From Nostoc sp. JL34 (GTDB taxonomy: Bacteria; Cyanobacteriota; Cyanobacteriia; Cyanobacteriales; Nostocaceae), in the NCBI RefSeq assembly GCF_017114945.1, contig NZ_JABXKQ010000076.1, forward strand, positions 54,166 through 118,165: 64,000 nt of DNA, read 5' to 3'. The position numbers and the translations under genes are program-made. Under the pieces are notes generated by a model. The model was not told the DNA's origin. It was given only the letters and a program-made list of their open reading frames with translations, and made no database searches. The number at the start of each line of letters is the position of its first letter. The stretch's first letter is position 1. Below, one piece after another: positions 27,896-37,487 of the stretch.

Positions 27896-28510
27896 TTAGT
27901 TTATGTCCTGTTTGGAGTCGTGCTGTTGCGGCTGTACCTGATAAATTGAATTTTCTGGAGAGGCTACTGCTGCTTTCGGAATTTCAATTACCGGGTTATT
28001 TAGTCCCACCATCAGCGGCGAAGGGGGAACTATAGACGCTGAGGACGTTTGTATCGGTTCTCTTTGTGGTCGTTGTGCTAGTTGTTGCACCATCGAACCA
28101 CCACCTACTAAGCCTGATATTGCACCGATCGCACAAGCAGCAACGGCCGTAGCTCCCACCATCCAGTTGAAACGGGAGCGGCGGCGCAAACGTGTCAAAA
28201 CTTGCTGAACCGTTACTTCTGGCGACTGTTGGCTTGCTGGCACTGGGAGCGTCCGCAAGCCTTGGCGCAGCTTTAACAGTCGGGCATACAAGCATTGAAC
28301 GGAGGCATCATTTGCCAGCCATTCTTCTACTTGCTTACGTTCGGTGGCTGTGACTTCACCATCAAGATAAGCACTCAATAACTCGAAGCGATCGCGCTTC
28401 ACCATATCTATAAGACCCGTTGATTCATTGGTATGCTTGGCCATTCCATCTGACAAATCTTGAGGAAGTTGCAAAGGAGAACGGTCGTAAAACTGAGAAT
28501 CAGTAGTCAT
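27896..28510 (-). CDS. sapA: SapA-like anti-sigma factor with one membrane helix
   Basis: A 204-residue protein. Residues about 38-100 are a zinc-less anti-sigma N-terminal domain (FELLSAYLDGEVTATERKQV, EWLANDASVQCLYARLLKLR). A membrane segment follows at about 137-162 (WMVGATAVAACAIGAISGLV), with an extracytoplasmic Pro/Ser-rich tail of about 45 residues. It lies 157 bases after the ECF sigma gene in the same direction, an arrangement known for SigG and SapA of Nostoc punctiforme. It probably holds SigG at the membrane until an envelope signal frees it. The name follows this synteny; the domain call is firmer than the name. Confidence 0.85.
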   Translation of the reverse strand: MTTDSQFYDRSPLQLPQDLSDGMAKHTNESTGLIDMVKRDRFELLSAYLDGEVTATERKQVEEWLANDASVQCLYARLLKLRQGLRTLPVPASQQSPEVTVQQVLTRLRRRSRFNWMVGATAVAACAIGAISGLVGGGSMVQQLAQRPQREPIQTSSASIVPPSPLMVGLNNPVIEIPKAAVASPENSIYQVQPQQHDSKQDIN

Positions 28511-28667
28511 CTTAACATTATTACCAATTCATACACGGGTAAACTGAGCGGGAATTTCGGGAAAATTAGCCAATTTTCCTCCTAAAGGCAGAAACAATGT
28601 ACGTCTTTCTAGTAATTCTTAATCTATGCTTAAATTCTGCCCAATGGCAGAGGCAAGATACTGTAAA

Positions 28668-29324
28668 TTAGGAGTCTAGATAATTCTGCAAGTGGGCTTG
28701 CAATCTCGATCTAGCTCTGGCTATTCTTGACTTGACAGTTCCTAGAGAAACTCCAGTGATTTCGGCAATTTCTTCATAAGCCATGCCTTCGATTTCTCTG
28801 AGGACAATGGTAGTACGGAAGACTTCTGGTAAATCCGCGATCGCTTCCCGCAATTGCTCGTAAAATTCTCTAGTTGTCAGTTCTTCCTCAGGGCCAGGAG
28901 TATCACCAGCAATTTCCCAATCCATCTCGCCGTCTTCTAAGGAACGGGGAGCATCGAGTGACAAAGGACTCATAACCCGCTTGCGTTTCCGTAACTCGTC
29001 GTAAAACAAGTTGGTGGCAATGCGGCTTAACCAGCCCCGAAATTTAGCAGGCTCTTGTAATCGGTTAATATTCCGATATACTCGAATCCAAACTTCTTGA
29101 GCCAAATCGGCTCTGTCAGCCCAATCTGGAGCCAGGTGGTATAGAACTCGATCAACTTGACTTTGATAACGGCGTAATAGTTCTGCAAACGCAGCACGAT
29201 CTGGTCGCAGTCCGGCTTGACAGCGCAAAATTAAATCGTGGTTAGGGAGTTTGTCAACTTGCACTGATGCTTCTGGATACTTTGCATCAACCGTTGACCA
29301 GGATACAGTAATCGACTGACTCAT
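28668..29324 (-). CDS. sigG: ECF RNA polymerase sigma factor, SigG type
   Basis: A 218-residue ECF sigma factor. Sigma-2 has FAELLRRYQSQVDRVLYHLA and DLAQEVWIRVYRNINRLQ (the -10 and core binding part). Sigma-4 has LPEVFRTTIVLREIEGMAYE and IAEITGVSLGTVKSRIARAR (the -35 helix-turn-helix). The start at 29324 (MSQSITVSWSTVDAK) is preferred. In-frame ATGs at 29405 and 29570 would add 27 or 82 residues that do not look like this family. The anti-sigma gene follows directly. SigG in N. punctiforme responds to envelope stress and is linked to heterocyst or akinete development. Confidence 0.92.
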   Translation of the reverse strand: MSQSITVSWSTVDAKYPEASVQVDKLPNHDLILRCQAGLRPDRAAFAELLRRYQSQVDRVLYHLAPDWADRADLAQEVWIRVYRNINRLQEPAKFRGWLSRIATNLFYDELRKRKRVMSPLSLDAPRSLEDGEMDWEIAGDTPGPEEELTTREFYEQLREAIADLPEVFRTTIVLREIEGMAYEEIAEITGVSLGTVKSRIARARSRLQAHLQNYLDS

Positions 29325-29570
29325 AGATCGTACTGGCTCTAAATCATCCCTATCTATTAGACCTGCTAATAGGACAGAAGTTCCATGCTCAGGTGACGGA
29401 TTCATGACTGGAACACTGAAGCATACAATTTTAGATACATTTATAGCAATAAGGATAGCCACTTTTTCCTTATACTGCTCCCATAGTTGCCCAAGACCCA
29501 TTAACGAAGAAAGGGGCAGCAATATGCACATTTGAGTTATTTTAGCAACTGGGTATATACGCTTGATCAA

Positions 29571-30116
29571 AATAATTAAATCTGGTTATAAGGAGAAGAT
29601 AAAAATTTTGTAATTCTAACTTCTTGATACCTTTAAAACTCTGGTAATAATTTCTGGAAGTTGAGTTGCTGTGGTTGCTAAGATAGTGATTTAATTTTTT
29701 GATTTTGTTACCAGAATAGTGGCTGATTGTTCTGGTTGTGGCCCGTAGGCAGCACTAGAGTTATGTTGCTCTGGTATGCGAACTTGAAAAAATAAATTGA
29801 GGGAAAATGTAATTGTGACCGCTAGCAATAGTTTTTCAAACATGGTTTTTCTTCCACCTACACCATTAATGATTGATTGCTACATTTCAAAAGTTCCACC
29901 AGAAAGTCTAAGTATTGGCTTACAACCCCCAGAACTTTTGAGGAATGAGGTTGCTCACTTGGAGTTTTGCCACTGGGACAATTCGCATAGTCTTAGTTTG
30001 CCCAGAGGTGTTGGCAGATTTATAGCGGAAATGATAAGTATTGATAAATTTTTGATAATCGGATGATGAACTCATCCAAATGGTCGGTTGGATATGTCAA
30101 GGATAAACAATAGGCG
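29571..30116. other. intergenic region with one doubtful open frame
   Basis: Divergent promoter region of sigG and the L,D-transpeptidase. An 89-codon frame at 29797-30066 (plus) starts at GTG and has no recognisable domain. I do not call it, although a short hypothetical gene cannot be ruled out. Confidence 0.4.
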
Positions 30117-31154
30117 ATGGCAATGGTAAGAAACGAATCTGTAGGGCGTATGGTAATGCTGCTTTGCTTTGGCACAGCATTTTTATCCTTAGCTGTCCAT
30201 TGGCGCATTACTACGGCGGAACGGCAGTATGAGAAGTCTGCATCTACTTCGATGCGGCGAGATTCTACCCGAAGCAATCTTAAGGGAAGCCGGTCAGAGG
30301 GAGCCTACAAGAATCTTTCCCAAGCGAGTTTAGGGGAAATTGCGCTGGGTGCATCTGTGCCACCTGATGAAGTTACCCAAGGCTCAACTGCCCAGAGGGT
30401 GTTTACAGCAAAGTCCTCTGCTATTAAGCCTCAAACTAAGTCGAAAATAATTAAGAAGAATGTAGCTAAAGCAACTACTCGAAGGGCTTCTACACTCAAG
30501 TATTCTGCTACTAGGTCGAAAATAATTAAGAAGAATGTAGTTAAAGCAACTACTCGGAGAACTTCTACACTCAAGCCTTCTAATATTCAGCCTCAAACCC
30601 AGCCCCAAATAATCAAAAAGAATGTAGCTAAAGCAACAGAACTCCCAACTCAGACGCGGCTAGTGGCGCAAGTAGAAAGACAAAATCCAGTTGTGGATAG
30701 TTGGCCAAAAGGTCTATGGTCTCAGGCTTCAGCCCAACAAATACCATCTAATAGGTTGGCAAATGCCAAGACGCAAGTGGTGGTTGACTTAAGTGATCGC
30801 CGTACTTATGTATATGCAGGAGATGAGGTGATAGCCAGCTACCCCATTGCTGTGGGTAAGAAAGGTTGGGAAACGCCGACAGGTTCTTTCCAGGTAATAC
30901 ATATGCGACACTATCCAGTCTGGCGCCACCCAATTACGGGCAAAGTATTTCAGGCTGGTACGGATAGTCCCTTGGGAGACAGATGGATTGGTTTTTGGTC
31001 AGATGGACGGAATGAAATTGGCTTTCATGGCACGCCCGATATTGACCTGGTAGGAACGGCTGTATCCCACGGCTGCTTAAGAATGCGTAATTCTGATGTC
31101 CGATTGTTATATGAGCAAGTGAGTTTAGGGACAACAGTGTTAGTGCGTGATTAA
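30117..31154 (+). CDS. L,D-transpeptidase (YkuD) with a repeat-rich basic linker
   Basis: A 345-residue envelope enzyme that makes 3-3 cross-links in peptidoglycan or attaches proteins to it. An N-terminal membrane anchor (about residues 10-27, VMLLCFGTAFLSLAVHW) is followed by a Lys/Thr-rich linker with three copies of a ~26-residue repeat centred on IIKKNVAKAT. The catalytic YkuD domain covers about 222-345: VVVDLSDRRTYVYAGDEVI, HGTPDIDLVGTAVSHGCLRM with His and the catalytic Cys in SHGCLRM. The basic linker probably spans the wall. A repeat hairpin separates its end from the ComFB gene. Confidence 0.92.
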   Translation: MAMVRNESVGRMVMLLCFGTAFLSLAVHWRITTAERQYEKSASTSMRRDSTRSNLKGSRSEGAYKNLSQASLGEIALGASVPPDEVTQGSTAQRVFTAKSSAIKPQTKSKIIKKNVAKATTRRASTLKYSATRSKIIKKNVVKATTRRTSTLKPSNIQPQTQPQIIKKNVAKATELPTQTRLVAQVERQNPVVDSWPKGLWSQASAQQIPSNRLANAKTQVVVDLSDRRTYVYAGDEVIASYPIAVGKKGWETPTGSFQVIHMRHYPVWRHPITGKVFQAGTDSPLGDRWIGFWSDGRNEIGFHGTPDIDLVGTAVSHGCLRMRNSDVRLLYEQVSLGTTVLVRD

Positions 31155-31160
31155 TTATAG

Positions 31161-31220
31161 AGTCATTAGTCATTAGTCCTTTGTCTAAAACCAATGACCA
31201 ATGACCAATGACTAATGACT
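31161..31220. terminator. heptamer-repeat hairpin between convergent genes
   Basis: AGTCATTAGTCATTAGTC at 31161-31178 can pair with GACTAATGACT-type copies at 31193-31220, making a long stem from tandem ATGACCA/ATGACTA heptamers. It lies between the L,D-transpeptidase and ComFB genes and can act as a two-way terminator. Confidence 0.55.
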
Positions 31221-31227
31221 ATTAAAA

Positions 31228-31767
31228 TTATAATTTTTGCTCAAAATTAGGTGCGTATGTTTGGAGTAAAGCACTAACTTGGCGTACAACCTCATTGCCA
31301 GTGTTTTTGCCCAAGGCTTGACGTTCTGGGAAGAAATTGGGTCGATCTAGGTAACGGTTAATTGCCTCACTTACTTGCTGAGAAATTAAGTCTTGTAGTT
31401 GTGCCTGAGCCGTTTGGCGTTGGAAGTTGGCACCTTCTTCTGTAGTAGCATACAAAGGTGGTAGCCGATTGAGAGCGTAAGCAGCAATATCCCCAACATC
31501 TAGAGAACTTTCGCTAGTGGCTTCAATTTCTGCGACTCGTGCGATCGCTTCCGTCAGCACCAATTCTTCCATAACGTTAATGAATTGTTTGCGAGGTACC
31601 GCCACTACCTCACCAGTCAATAGCGCACCCATCAGCCGATCCAGCGCCATATACTCTTCAATTGAGAGTTCCGAGGCGTTGTCACAGATTCTACCGACTT
31701 CTGCTTCCATTGCTGGTGTCAAATAACCATCCTGGAGAGCTTGTTCTACAATTTTTTCGATACTCAT
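31228..31767 (-). CDS. ComFB family protein
   Basis: A 179-residue cytoplasmic protein starting MSIEKIVEQALQDGYLTPAM. The ComFB domain lies at about 70-130: NVMEELVLTEAIARV and GDIAAYALNRLPPLYATTEEG, which match the ALN-LPPRY-x-T pattern of ComFB. The Cys residues of Bacillus ComFB are absent. ComFB proteins have been reported to bind cyclic dinucleotides, and in Synechocystis a member influences motility or competence. The in-frame ATG at 31782 adds five residues; 31767 matches the usual start. No partner gene is adjacent. Confidence 0.85.
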   Translation of the reverse strand: MSIEKIVEQALQDGYLTPAMEAEVGRICDNASELSIEEYMALDRLMGALLTGEVVAVPRKQFINVMEELVLTEAIARVAEIEATSESSLDVGDIAAYALNRLPPLYATTEEGANFQRQTAQAQLQDLISQQVSEAINRYLDRPNFFPERQALGKNTGNEVVRQVSALLQTYAPNFEQKL

Positions 31768-31887
31768 AGCGCTTATCATCATTTATGTTGGCAAAGCTTG
31801 GTAGGGACGGTATCAATCCAATTTATTTTGCTTAATTCTCAGCAAAAATACACAAATTATACACAGACGCGATCAATTCCGCCTCTA

Positions 31888-32823
31888 CTAGTTAACAACC
31901 TTAGTTCGCCAAGGTGTGGGATCAACAGATTGTCCGTTGACATACAGACCCCAGTGTAAATGTGGCCCCGTGGCTGCACCTGTTGAACCTACTGCACCAA
32001 TTAGTTGACCAGCTTTCACAAAATCACCTTCTTTAACGTTAATACGACTCAGGTGCATGAAAATACTGGTTACTCCTTGACCGTGGTCAATGCCAACTAC
32101 GTTACCGTGTATCCGAAACCCTTGGGATACCCTACCTACCAAAGCAACTCGCCCAGCGGCTGGGGCAATTACCGGTGAACCGGCAGCACCAGCGTAGTCA
32201 AGACCACGATGATAGTAGTCCTTTGCAAATGTACCATTATAGTAGCGACGTACACCATAGTTTGTACTCATCCGCCCTGCATTTGGCTTGAGGAATACTC
32301 CATTCCAATACTTTTCTGGTGTTTGTAGCGCCTTAAAAGCTGCCACACGCTTAAGTTCATACTCTGTGGCATCCACTCCGGCTTTGCCAGGTGGCAAAGT
32401 AATGCGTTGTACGGGGAATTGGCGATTAAGCACATTCACTGCCAAGTTTTGTACTTGACCATCTCCTGCAACTCGGAGTGTTCTAATTCCAGCTTTTTCT
32501 AATGGGGTTGTGGGAACAAAAGCCCGATATTGATTGGGGGCAATTTCAAATGCCGGGTATGTATTTTTACCACTAGCTACTGTTGGATTTGTACGATTCT
32601 CTGGATTATCTAGATTAATCTCCACCGAGAGTGTATCCCCTAATTTAGGATTAGTTGGAATCACCTTTACTTGTAAAGCATCTACAGGCAATGCCAAGGT
32701 GATCGGGAGAACAGCAAATATTCCCCTTAACACATTTATTGCACGGCGATTTGCTGTCAAAGTTTTAACATCAAAACCGAGCAACTTTTTATTTGAACTA
32801 CTAGCACTATTCTCAATAATCAT
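31888..32823 (-). CDS. M23 family metallopeptidase (LytM-like murein hydrolase)
   Basis: A 311-residue exported protein. A signal or anchor segment is at about residues 30-50 (GIFAVLPITLALPVDAL), and a beta-rich domain follows at about 50-140. The peptidase domain is at about 190-305, with the zinc motif HRGLDYAG (HxxxD) and HLHWGLYVNG (HxH). VGSTGAATGPHLHWG is the classic LytM/M23 signature. Such enzymes cut peptide cross-links of the cell wall; both zinc sites look intact, so it is probably active. Confidence 0.93.
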   Translation of the reverse strand: MIIENSASSSNKKLLGFDVKTLTANRRAINVLRGIFAVLPITLALPVDALQVKVIPTNPKLGDTLSVEINLDNPENRTNPTVASGKNTYPAFEIAPNQYRAFVPTTPLEKAGIRTLRVAGDGQVQNLAVNVLNRQFPVQRITLPPGKAGVDATEYELKRVAAFKALQTPEKYWNGVFLKPNAGRMSTNYGVRRYYNGTFAKDYYHRGLDYAGAAGSPVIAPAAGRVALVGRVSQGFRIHGNVVGIDHGQGVTSIFMHLSRINVKEGDFVKAGQLIGAVGSTGAATGPHLHWGLYVNGQSVDPTPWRTKVVN

Positions 32824-33421
32824 AGAACTACAAAAAATCCCTTGCTTGTGTTGGAAAATAGACTAGCTTATGATCACTAGTGTTTCCTGTTTAAAGCCGA
32901 TGTTGTTGACAACCATAAATGTCAGGAAATTCTCCAGGTACTTATGAATTGCAAGGGCGAATCATTTTATCTGTAATTTTGCGTGAATTGGTCTTAACTC
33001 TAATAACCAAAGTATATGACATTAGCAATGAGCATAAAATTTAACCAGATTGATGACAGAACCCTCTCGTGGCTTGCCATAGGTGTCACTTGTTAAGCAA
33101 CAAAGAAAACTCGTTGTGGTTACAGTCATTACATAATAATACTTGAAGGAAATCTTGGAATCAACTGGACACTTATTCAACTGGACACTAATATCACACT
33201 GTTAGGTTGAAATCGGTATAGGGAAATCACCTAAACCAGGTAAGTAAATCGGCTAGGATCAATAAATATGTATTAAATAATGCAAGTATTTTAAAATCTA
33301 CTTATAGTAGCGTTTTAGCGCCAAAAAACCATAAATATAAAGCACAAATTTAGTCTTGCCGTGCCAGACTTAAGATTTACTTTATAAATCAGTTCTAAAT
33401 GATGGAATGCGTTGATCAACT
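32824..33421. other. intergenic region
   Basis: About 600 bases between two minus-strand genes, including the upstream region of the M23 gene. No gene-like frame or RNA structure was recognised. Confidence 0.45.
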
Positions 33422-34120
33422 TTAGGCTGATAGTATTACTTTTGACTTGAGTTTGCCATCTTCCATGTGAACGATGCGATCGGCAATGTCTAGGATGCGG
33501 TTGTCATGAGTAACCATCAAGATAGTACAGCCTCGCTCTTTCGCCAGTTTTTGCATGAGATTGACTACATCTCGTCCTGATTGACTGTCAAGGGCGGCGG
33601 TGGGTTCATCCGCGAGGATTATTTGAGGATGACTGACTAAAGCACGAGCGATCGCTACTCTTTGTTTTTGTCCCCCAGACAGTTTATCAGGATAGTAATG
33701 CAAATGATTTCCTAATCCTACCTGCTCTAACATTTGGGCTGACCTAGCTTGCATCTTTTTTAACCCAAGATGTTTGTGCAATTCCAAAGCCATTTTGACG
33801 TTTTGGAGTGCCGTCAAACTACCATGCAAGTTATGTGCTTGGAAAATATAACCATTACGGCGTCGCGCCTGCACTAGTTCTTCAGCACTAGCACCACAAA
33901 GTTCTCGTCCCAACACCTGCAAACTACCAGATTGGGCAGAACGCAACCCACCCACTAAGGTCAGTAAGGTAGTCTTTCCAGAACCAGAGGGCCCAGTCAT
34001 GATAATAATTTCACCAGCGTTAATCTCTAAGTTGATATTAGATAGAACTTGCTTGCGGAGTGAACCGTAACCAAAGTGGTGGTCGAGATTCTGGATGGAG
34101 ATGACGGATTGACTAGTCAT
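33422..34120 (-). CDS. devA: DevA-type ABC transporter ATPase (operon 1)
   Basis: A 232-residue nucleotide-binding subunit of a DevBCA/MacB-like exporter. Walker A is MTGPSGSGKTTLLTLVGGLR, the signature LSGGQKQRVAIARALV, Walker B ILADEPTAALD, and the H-loop MVTHD. It is the third gene of a devB-devC-devA unit on the minus strand, 67 bases after devC. In Nostoc, DevBCA with TolC (HgdD) exports glycolipids of the heterocyst envelope, while paralogues serve other substrates. The substrate of this copy is unknown. Confidence 0.92.
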   Translation of the reverse strand: MTSQSVISIQNLDHHFGYGSLRKQVLSNINLEINAGEIIIMTGPSGSGKTTLLTLVGGLRSAQSGSLQVLGRELCGASAEELVQARRRNGYIFQAHNLHGSLTALQNVKMALELHKHLGLKKMQARSAQMLEQVGLGNHLHYYPDKLSGGQKQRVAIARALVSHPQIILADEPTAALDSQSGRDVVNLMQKLAKERGCTILMVTHDNRILDIADRIVHMEDGKLKSKVILSA

Positions 34121-34187
34121 AAATAGATCGATTACTCGTGACGATCGTCATTTGTCCTTTGTCCTTTGCAAATGACCAATGACAAAT
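34121..34187. repeat. heptamer repeats between devC and devA (operon 1)
   Basis: Tandem TTGTCCT/TTTGTCC and ATGACCA/ATGACAA heptamers fill the short space between the two genes. The same kind of tract lies in the same place in operon 2 (39676-39742). Confidence 0.65.
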
Positions 34188-35360
34188 TTAAAACATATCA
34201 GCGGGATCGGTGGCTTGGAGTTTGCGGGTGGCGATCGCACCAGAAATTGTACACATAATGATAGTCAGCACTAATACCTGCAATGCCCGAATCGCAGTCA
34301 TATACATAGGCAAATTTGTGGCACTGCGAGTCAGTTGGTAAAGTGCTAAGGAAACTCCCAATCCGGGGAAGAAGCCCAATGCTGCCAAGATCAACGATTC
34401 TTCAAGCACTACACCTAGCAGGTAATAATTGCGATATCCCATTGCTTTAAAGGTGGCGTATTCCCGAACGTGGGCATTAACATCGGTGGAGAGGACTTGA
34501 TAGACGATAATCACGCCTACCACAAAGCCCATTGATACACCCATGCTGAAAATAAACCCAATTGGGGAATTTGTTCTCCAGAAGTTGTTCTCAAATTCAA
34601 TAAATTCGGCGTGGGTTAAGACTCTAACATCATCTCTGAGGTAAGCTTTGAGCATTGCGGCTACTTTTTTCGGGTCATAGCCTGGTTTAAGAACAATCAA
34701 ACCTAGACTGACACTGCTGGACTGTCGCCCAGAAAATAGGCGCAAAAAGTTTTGATCGCTGGTAATCAGGTTGCCATCAGAACCAAAGGAAGCCCCGACT
34801 TGAAATAAGCCACTAATGGTAATGGTGCGCCGTTCTATTTCGGTAGTCAGGGTTTTACCTTGGTCAATTTGAGCGATCGCTTTTTGATAATCTCCTCTTG
34901 CACCACGATCAAACAAGACGGTATCCGGCATTTTAATCGCTTGCAATTGCTGGTTAACATCGGGTAAGTCAAATGCTGGCTTGTCTGGATTAAAGCCGAT
35001 AACTAAGACCCCTGTCTCCCGATGTGTTTGGGGATTCTTCCAGATTATATTGTTGAAATACATTGGTTCTGCCGACTTCACCCCTGGTATATCCATTGCT
35101 TGGTAAAGTCGCCGACGAGAAAATGTAGACAAGCTTGGCAAGTTACGGGCTTGGGGACTGGTTAAAACAATATCTGCTTGCAAACTGCGATGTAGTCTGG
35201 TGTTGCTGTCATACAGCGCAGTTTGAAAGCCTAGCTGCATGAACATCAGGAGATCCGCAAAGGCAATACCTGACAATGCCACGAAAAGACGGCTTTTTTC
35301 ATGATTCAATTGCAGCCATCCTAGAGGGGTTCGCCGTCGCAGTTGTTTGATCAATCTCAT
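34188..35360 (-). CDS. devC: DevC-type ABC transporter permease (operon 1)
   Basis: A 390-residue MacB/FtsX-like permease starting MRLIKQLRRRTPLGWLQLNH. One helix lies at the N-terminus (LFVALSGIAFADLLMFMQLG), a large extracytoplasmic domain covers about 50-265, and three helices follow at about 275-385 (SMGFVVGVIIVYQVLS; LGVVLEESLILAALGFFPGL; LQVLVLTIIMCTISGAIATR). It ends with LQATDPADMF, as do other DevC proteins. Upstream in-frame sequence to 35507 is only the translated repeat tract (NPQSLIPNTQ copies), so the ATG at 35360 is chosen. Confidence 0.9.
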   Translation of the reverse strand: MRLIKQLRRRTPLGWLQLNHEKSRLFVALSGIAFADLLMFMQLGFQTALYDSNTRLHRSLQADIVLTSPQARNLPSLSTFSRRRLYQAMDIPGVKSAEPMYFNNIIWKNPQTHRETGVLVIGFNPDKPAFDLPDVNQQLQAIKMPDTVLFDRGARGDYQKAIAQIDQGKTLTTEIERRTITISGLFQVGASFGSDGNLITSDQNFLRLFSGRQSSSVSLGLIVLKPGYDPKKVAAMLKAYLRDDVRVLTHAEFIEFENNFWRTNSPIGFIFSMGVSMGFVVGVIIVYQVLSTDVNAHVREYATFKAMGYRNYYLLGVVLEESLILAALGFFPGLGVSLALYQLTRSATNLPMYMTAIRALQVLVLTIIMCTISGAIATRKLQATDPADMF

Positions 35361-35496
35361 AATTAGGGACTGGGTATTAGGGATTAGGGACTGGGTATTA
35401 GGGATTAGGGATTGGGGATTAGGGACTTGTTCATCGACTTCAGAATCTCCCAGTAACCAGTCCCCAGTCCCTAGTACCCAGTCCCCAATCCCCTTT
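35361..35496. repeat. GGGACTGGGTATTAGGGATT tandem repeat between devB and devC
   Basis: Copies of the ten-base unit TAGGGATTGG/TAGGGACTGG fill the space between devB and devC of operon 1, with inverted copies at its right end (CCAGTCCCTAGTACCCAGTC). The tract can fold into a long hairpin inside the operon mRNA. Confidence 0.7.
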
Positions 35497-36696
35497 TCAC
35501 AATTCAATTACTGCCTTAACTTGCATATTGGTTAAGGTGGCAGCTTTTCGACTGGAAGCTTCATCTAGTCGGATATGGACTTCTACTACTCTGTTGTCGA
35601 TATTGCTGACAGGATCTGTGTTAATGACATTCTGCCGTCGCACTTGCAAGCCTTTGCGATCTACGATTCCCTGCAATTCAATCGGCAGGTAATCACCAAA
35701 TACTCGCACTTGCTGCCCTGAATGCACTTTGCCGATATCGCTTTCGTAGACTTCGGCTATGACATACATCTGGCTGGTTTGGCCGATATCTGCAATGCCA
35801 TCATTTGATACTAATTCCCCCGGATGGGTATGGATCTCAAATACCTGTCCATTTTGGGGCGATCGCACCTCAGCTTGATTGAGATTGACTTTTGCCAGAT
35901 TCATGGCTGCTACGGCACGATTAATTTCCGCTTTAGCAGTTTCTACATCGACTCCGCGCACTTCAGCGATTTCATCAAGTGTTGCTGTGGCTTGTTTAAC
36001 TTGTTGCTGGCTAGTGGATTGGGTACGATTTAATAGTGCCTGTGCTTCTTGCAAGCTTTTTTGGGCGGTTTCCAAATTTAAACGCTTGCTATCCTGTTGG
36101 GAAGCGGAAATTGCGCCCTGTTGATATAGTTGCTGATAGCGTTCGTCTTCTGCTTGGGCGTTACGCACTTCGGCTTGGAATCGCTCAATTGTCGCCGCTT
36201 GGGCATTAATATCACCTTGGCGTTCGGCTTCTAGACGAGCGATCGCAGCTTTTTGGGCGGCAATTTCACCGCGTTTAGCGCCTGCTTGGGTGCGGTTTAG
36301 GTTTGCTTGGGCTACTTTCACTTCTTCTTGCGCCTCTTTTAAAGATGCTTGGAGGCGATCGCGGCTGTTCAAAATTGCAATCATCTGTCCCGCCTTTACC
36401 CTATCCCCCTCCTTCACCAACAACTTTTCTACCCGACTTCCTTCCGCAGACACCGCAGCAGAGAGTTTAATTACCTTTCCCTGTGGTTCGAGCCGCCCTA
36501 AAGCTGTTACAGTTTTTAACTGTGGCAATTGTGTTGCTGGCACTTGTGCCTCTGGATTTGCATAATTTTGCCAGCGTTTTACTATATAAAAACTTATTCC
36601 GCCAACCAACAAAGATGCAATTATACCTATAGCAACAGATGGACGCAGAATAGACTTAGGGAACGTTCTGTACCCTAGCTTTGAGTTTCGCACCAT
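35497..36696 (-). CDS. devB: DevB-type HlyD family membrane fusion protein (operon 1)
   Basis: A 399-residue periplasmic adaptor that links the DevCA transporter to a TolC-like outer-membrane channel. A single N-terminal membrane anchor (about 20-40, VAIGIIASLLVGGISFYIV) is followed by a biotinyl/lipoyl-like half (TALGRLEPQGKVIKL, VKEGDRVKAGQMIAILNSRD). Long coiled-coil hairpins rich in Ala/Gln/Glu lie at about 120-265, then the second lipoyl half (VRSPQNGQVFEIHTHPGELV) and a beta-barrel. It is the first gene of devBCA operon 1. Homology to the DevB of operon 2 is clear over the whole length. Confidence 0.92.
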   Translation of the reverse strand: MVRNSKLGYRTFPKSILRPSVAIGIIASLLVGGISFYIVKRWQNYANPEAQVPATQLPQLKTVTALGRLEPQGKVIKLSAAVSAEGSRVEKLLVKEGDRVKAGQMIAILNSRDRLQASLKEAQEEVKVAQANLNRTQAGAKRGEIAAQKAAIARLEAERQGDINAQAATIERFQAEVRNAQAEDERYQQLYQQGAISASQQDSKRLNLETAQKSLQEAQALLNRTQSTSQQQVKQATATLDEIAEVRGVDVETAKAEINRAVAAMNLAKVNLNQAEVRSPQNGQVFEIHTHPGELVSNDGIADIGQTSQMYVIAEVYESDIGKVHSGQQVRVFGDYLPIELQGIVDRKGLQVRRQNVINTDPVSNIDNRVVEVHIRLDEASSRKAATLTNMQVKAVIEL

Positions 36697-37487
36697 AGAT
36701 TACCTCTTAACTAGTGGCGCAGAAAAAAGAACAGATTAGACTTTTCTCCGTACTTATTTGCTAATTTCTACTTCTTTAGGCAGTTATTGTTGATTTATCA
36801 CTTAAAAGTCCATAACAAAATTATAAATTGTTGACATTTTACTCAAACTAGGTGATTGAGATAGCTAAGAAAACAATAAATCATTTTACTGAATCAGAGG
36901 TTGATTTTTCTGGCAAACTACCTTTGGTTGATGAAAGCTCTCAGGTATAGTAAACGGTTTCAAAATTACGGGTTGTAGCAGTGCCAACAATCAGATACAA
37001 ATTAAGTAATTAGACAGAAATTTTTGTGTCATTCCTAGCTATTTAGATTAATATCAAGCTTTGGTGATATCTAGGACGGGATAACCCTACACGATCATAA
37101 GGCAAATAGTAGTTGCACATATCTTACCCTCGCCATAACATAGTTAAATTTAATTATCTTTACCTAATTATTCTCTTTTTTTATTCCTCTTTAAATTATT
37201 TTGTTATGGAAATTTAAAATTATATGCATGTTTAAAATATTAAATTTTTCTTTGTGAATATAAATAAACATAATAGGGGCGCACAGATGTGTGCCTCTAC
37301 CCCTGTACTCAGCACTGATGTGCTTGCTACATGCCCCGCTCCTTGTGGATGGTCTTTGAAATCAGCACTCTTCATCGCTCTCGAATCAGCTCAATAATTT
37401 GCAGTATTTATACTTTTTGTATCCCTGAATACTTGATATTTGGGACATAAGCCATAGACACTAATTTTGTATTTAAATACTAAAAAC
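36697..37487. other. intergenic region between divergent devBCA operon 1 and nucA
   Basis: About 790 AT-rich bases. I see no gene. A palindromic repeat lies at 37275-37304, and no clear GTA-N8-TAC (NtcA) site was found by eye. Confidence 0.45.
37275..37304. repeat. AGGGGCGCACA...TGTGC palindromic repeat
   Basis: AGGGGCGCACAGATGTGTGC followed by CTCTACCCCT forms a hairpin with an interrupted stem. This resembles the GTAGGGGCGCACA...-type palindromes spread through many cyanobacterial intergenic regions. Confidence 0.55.
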
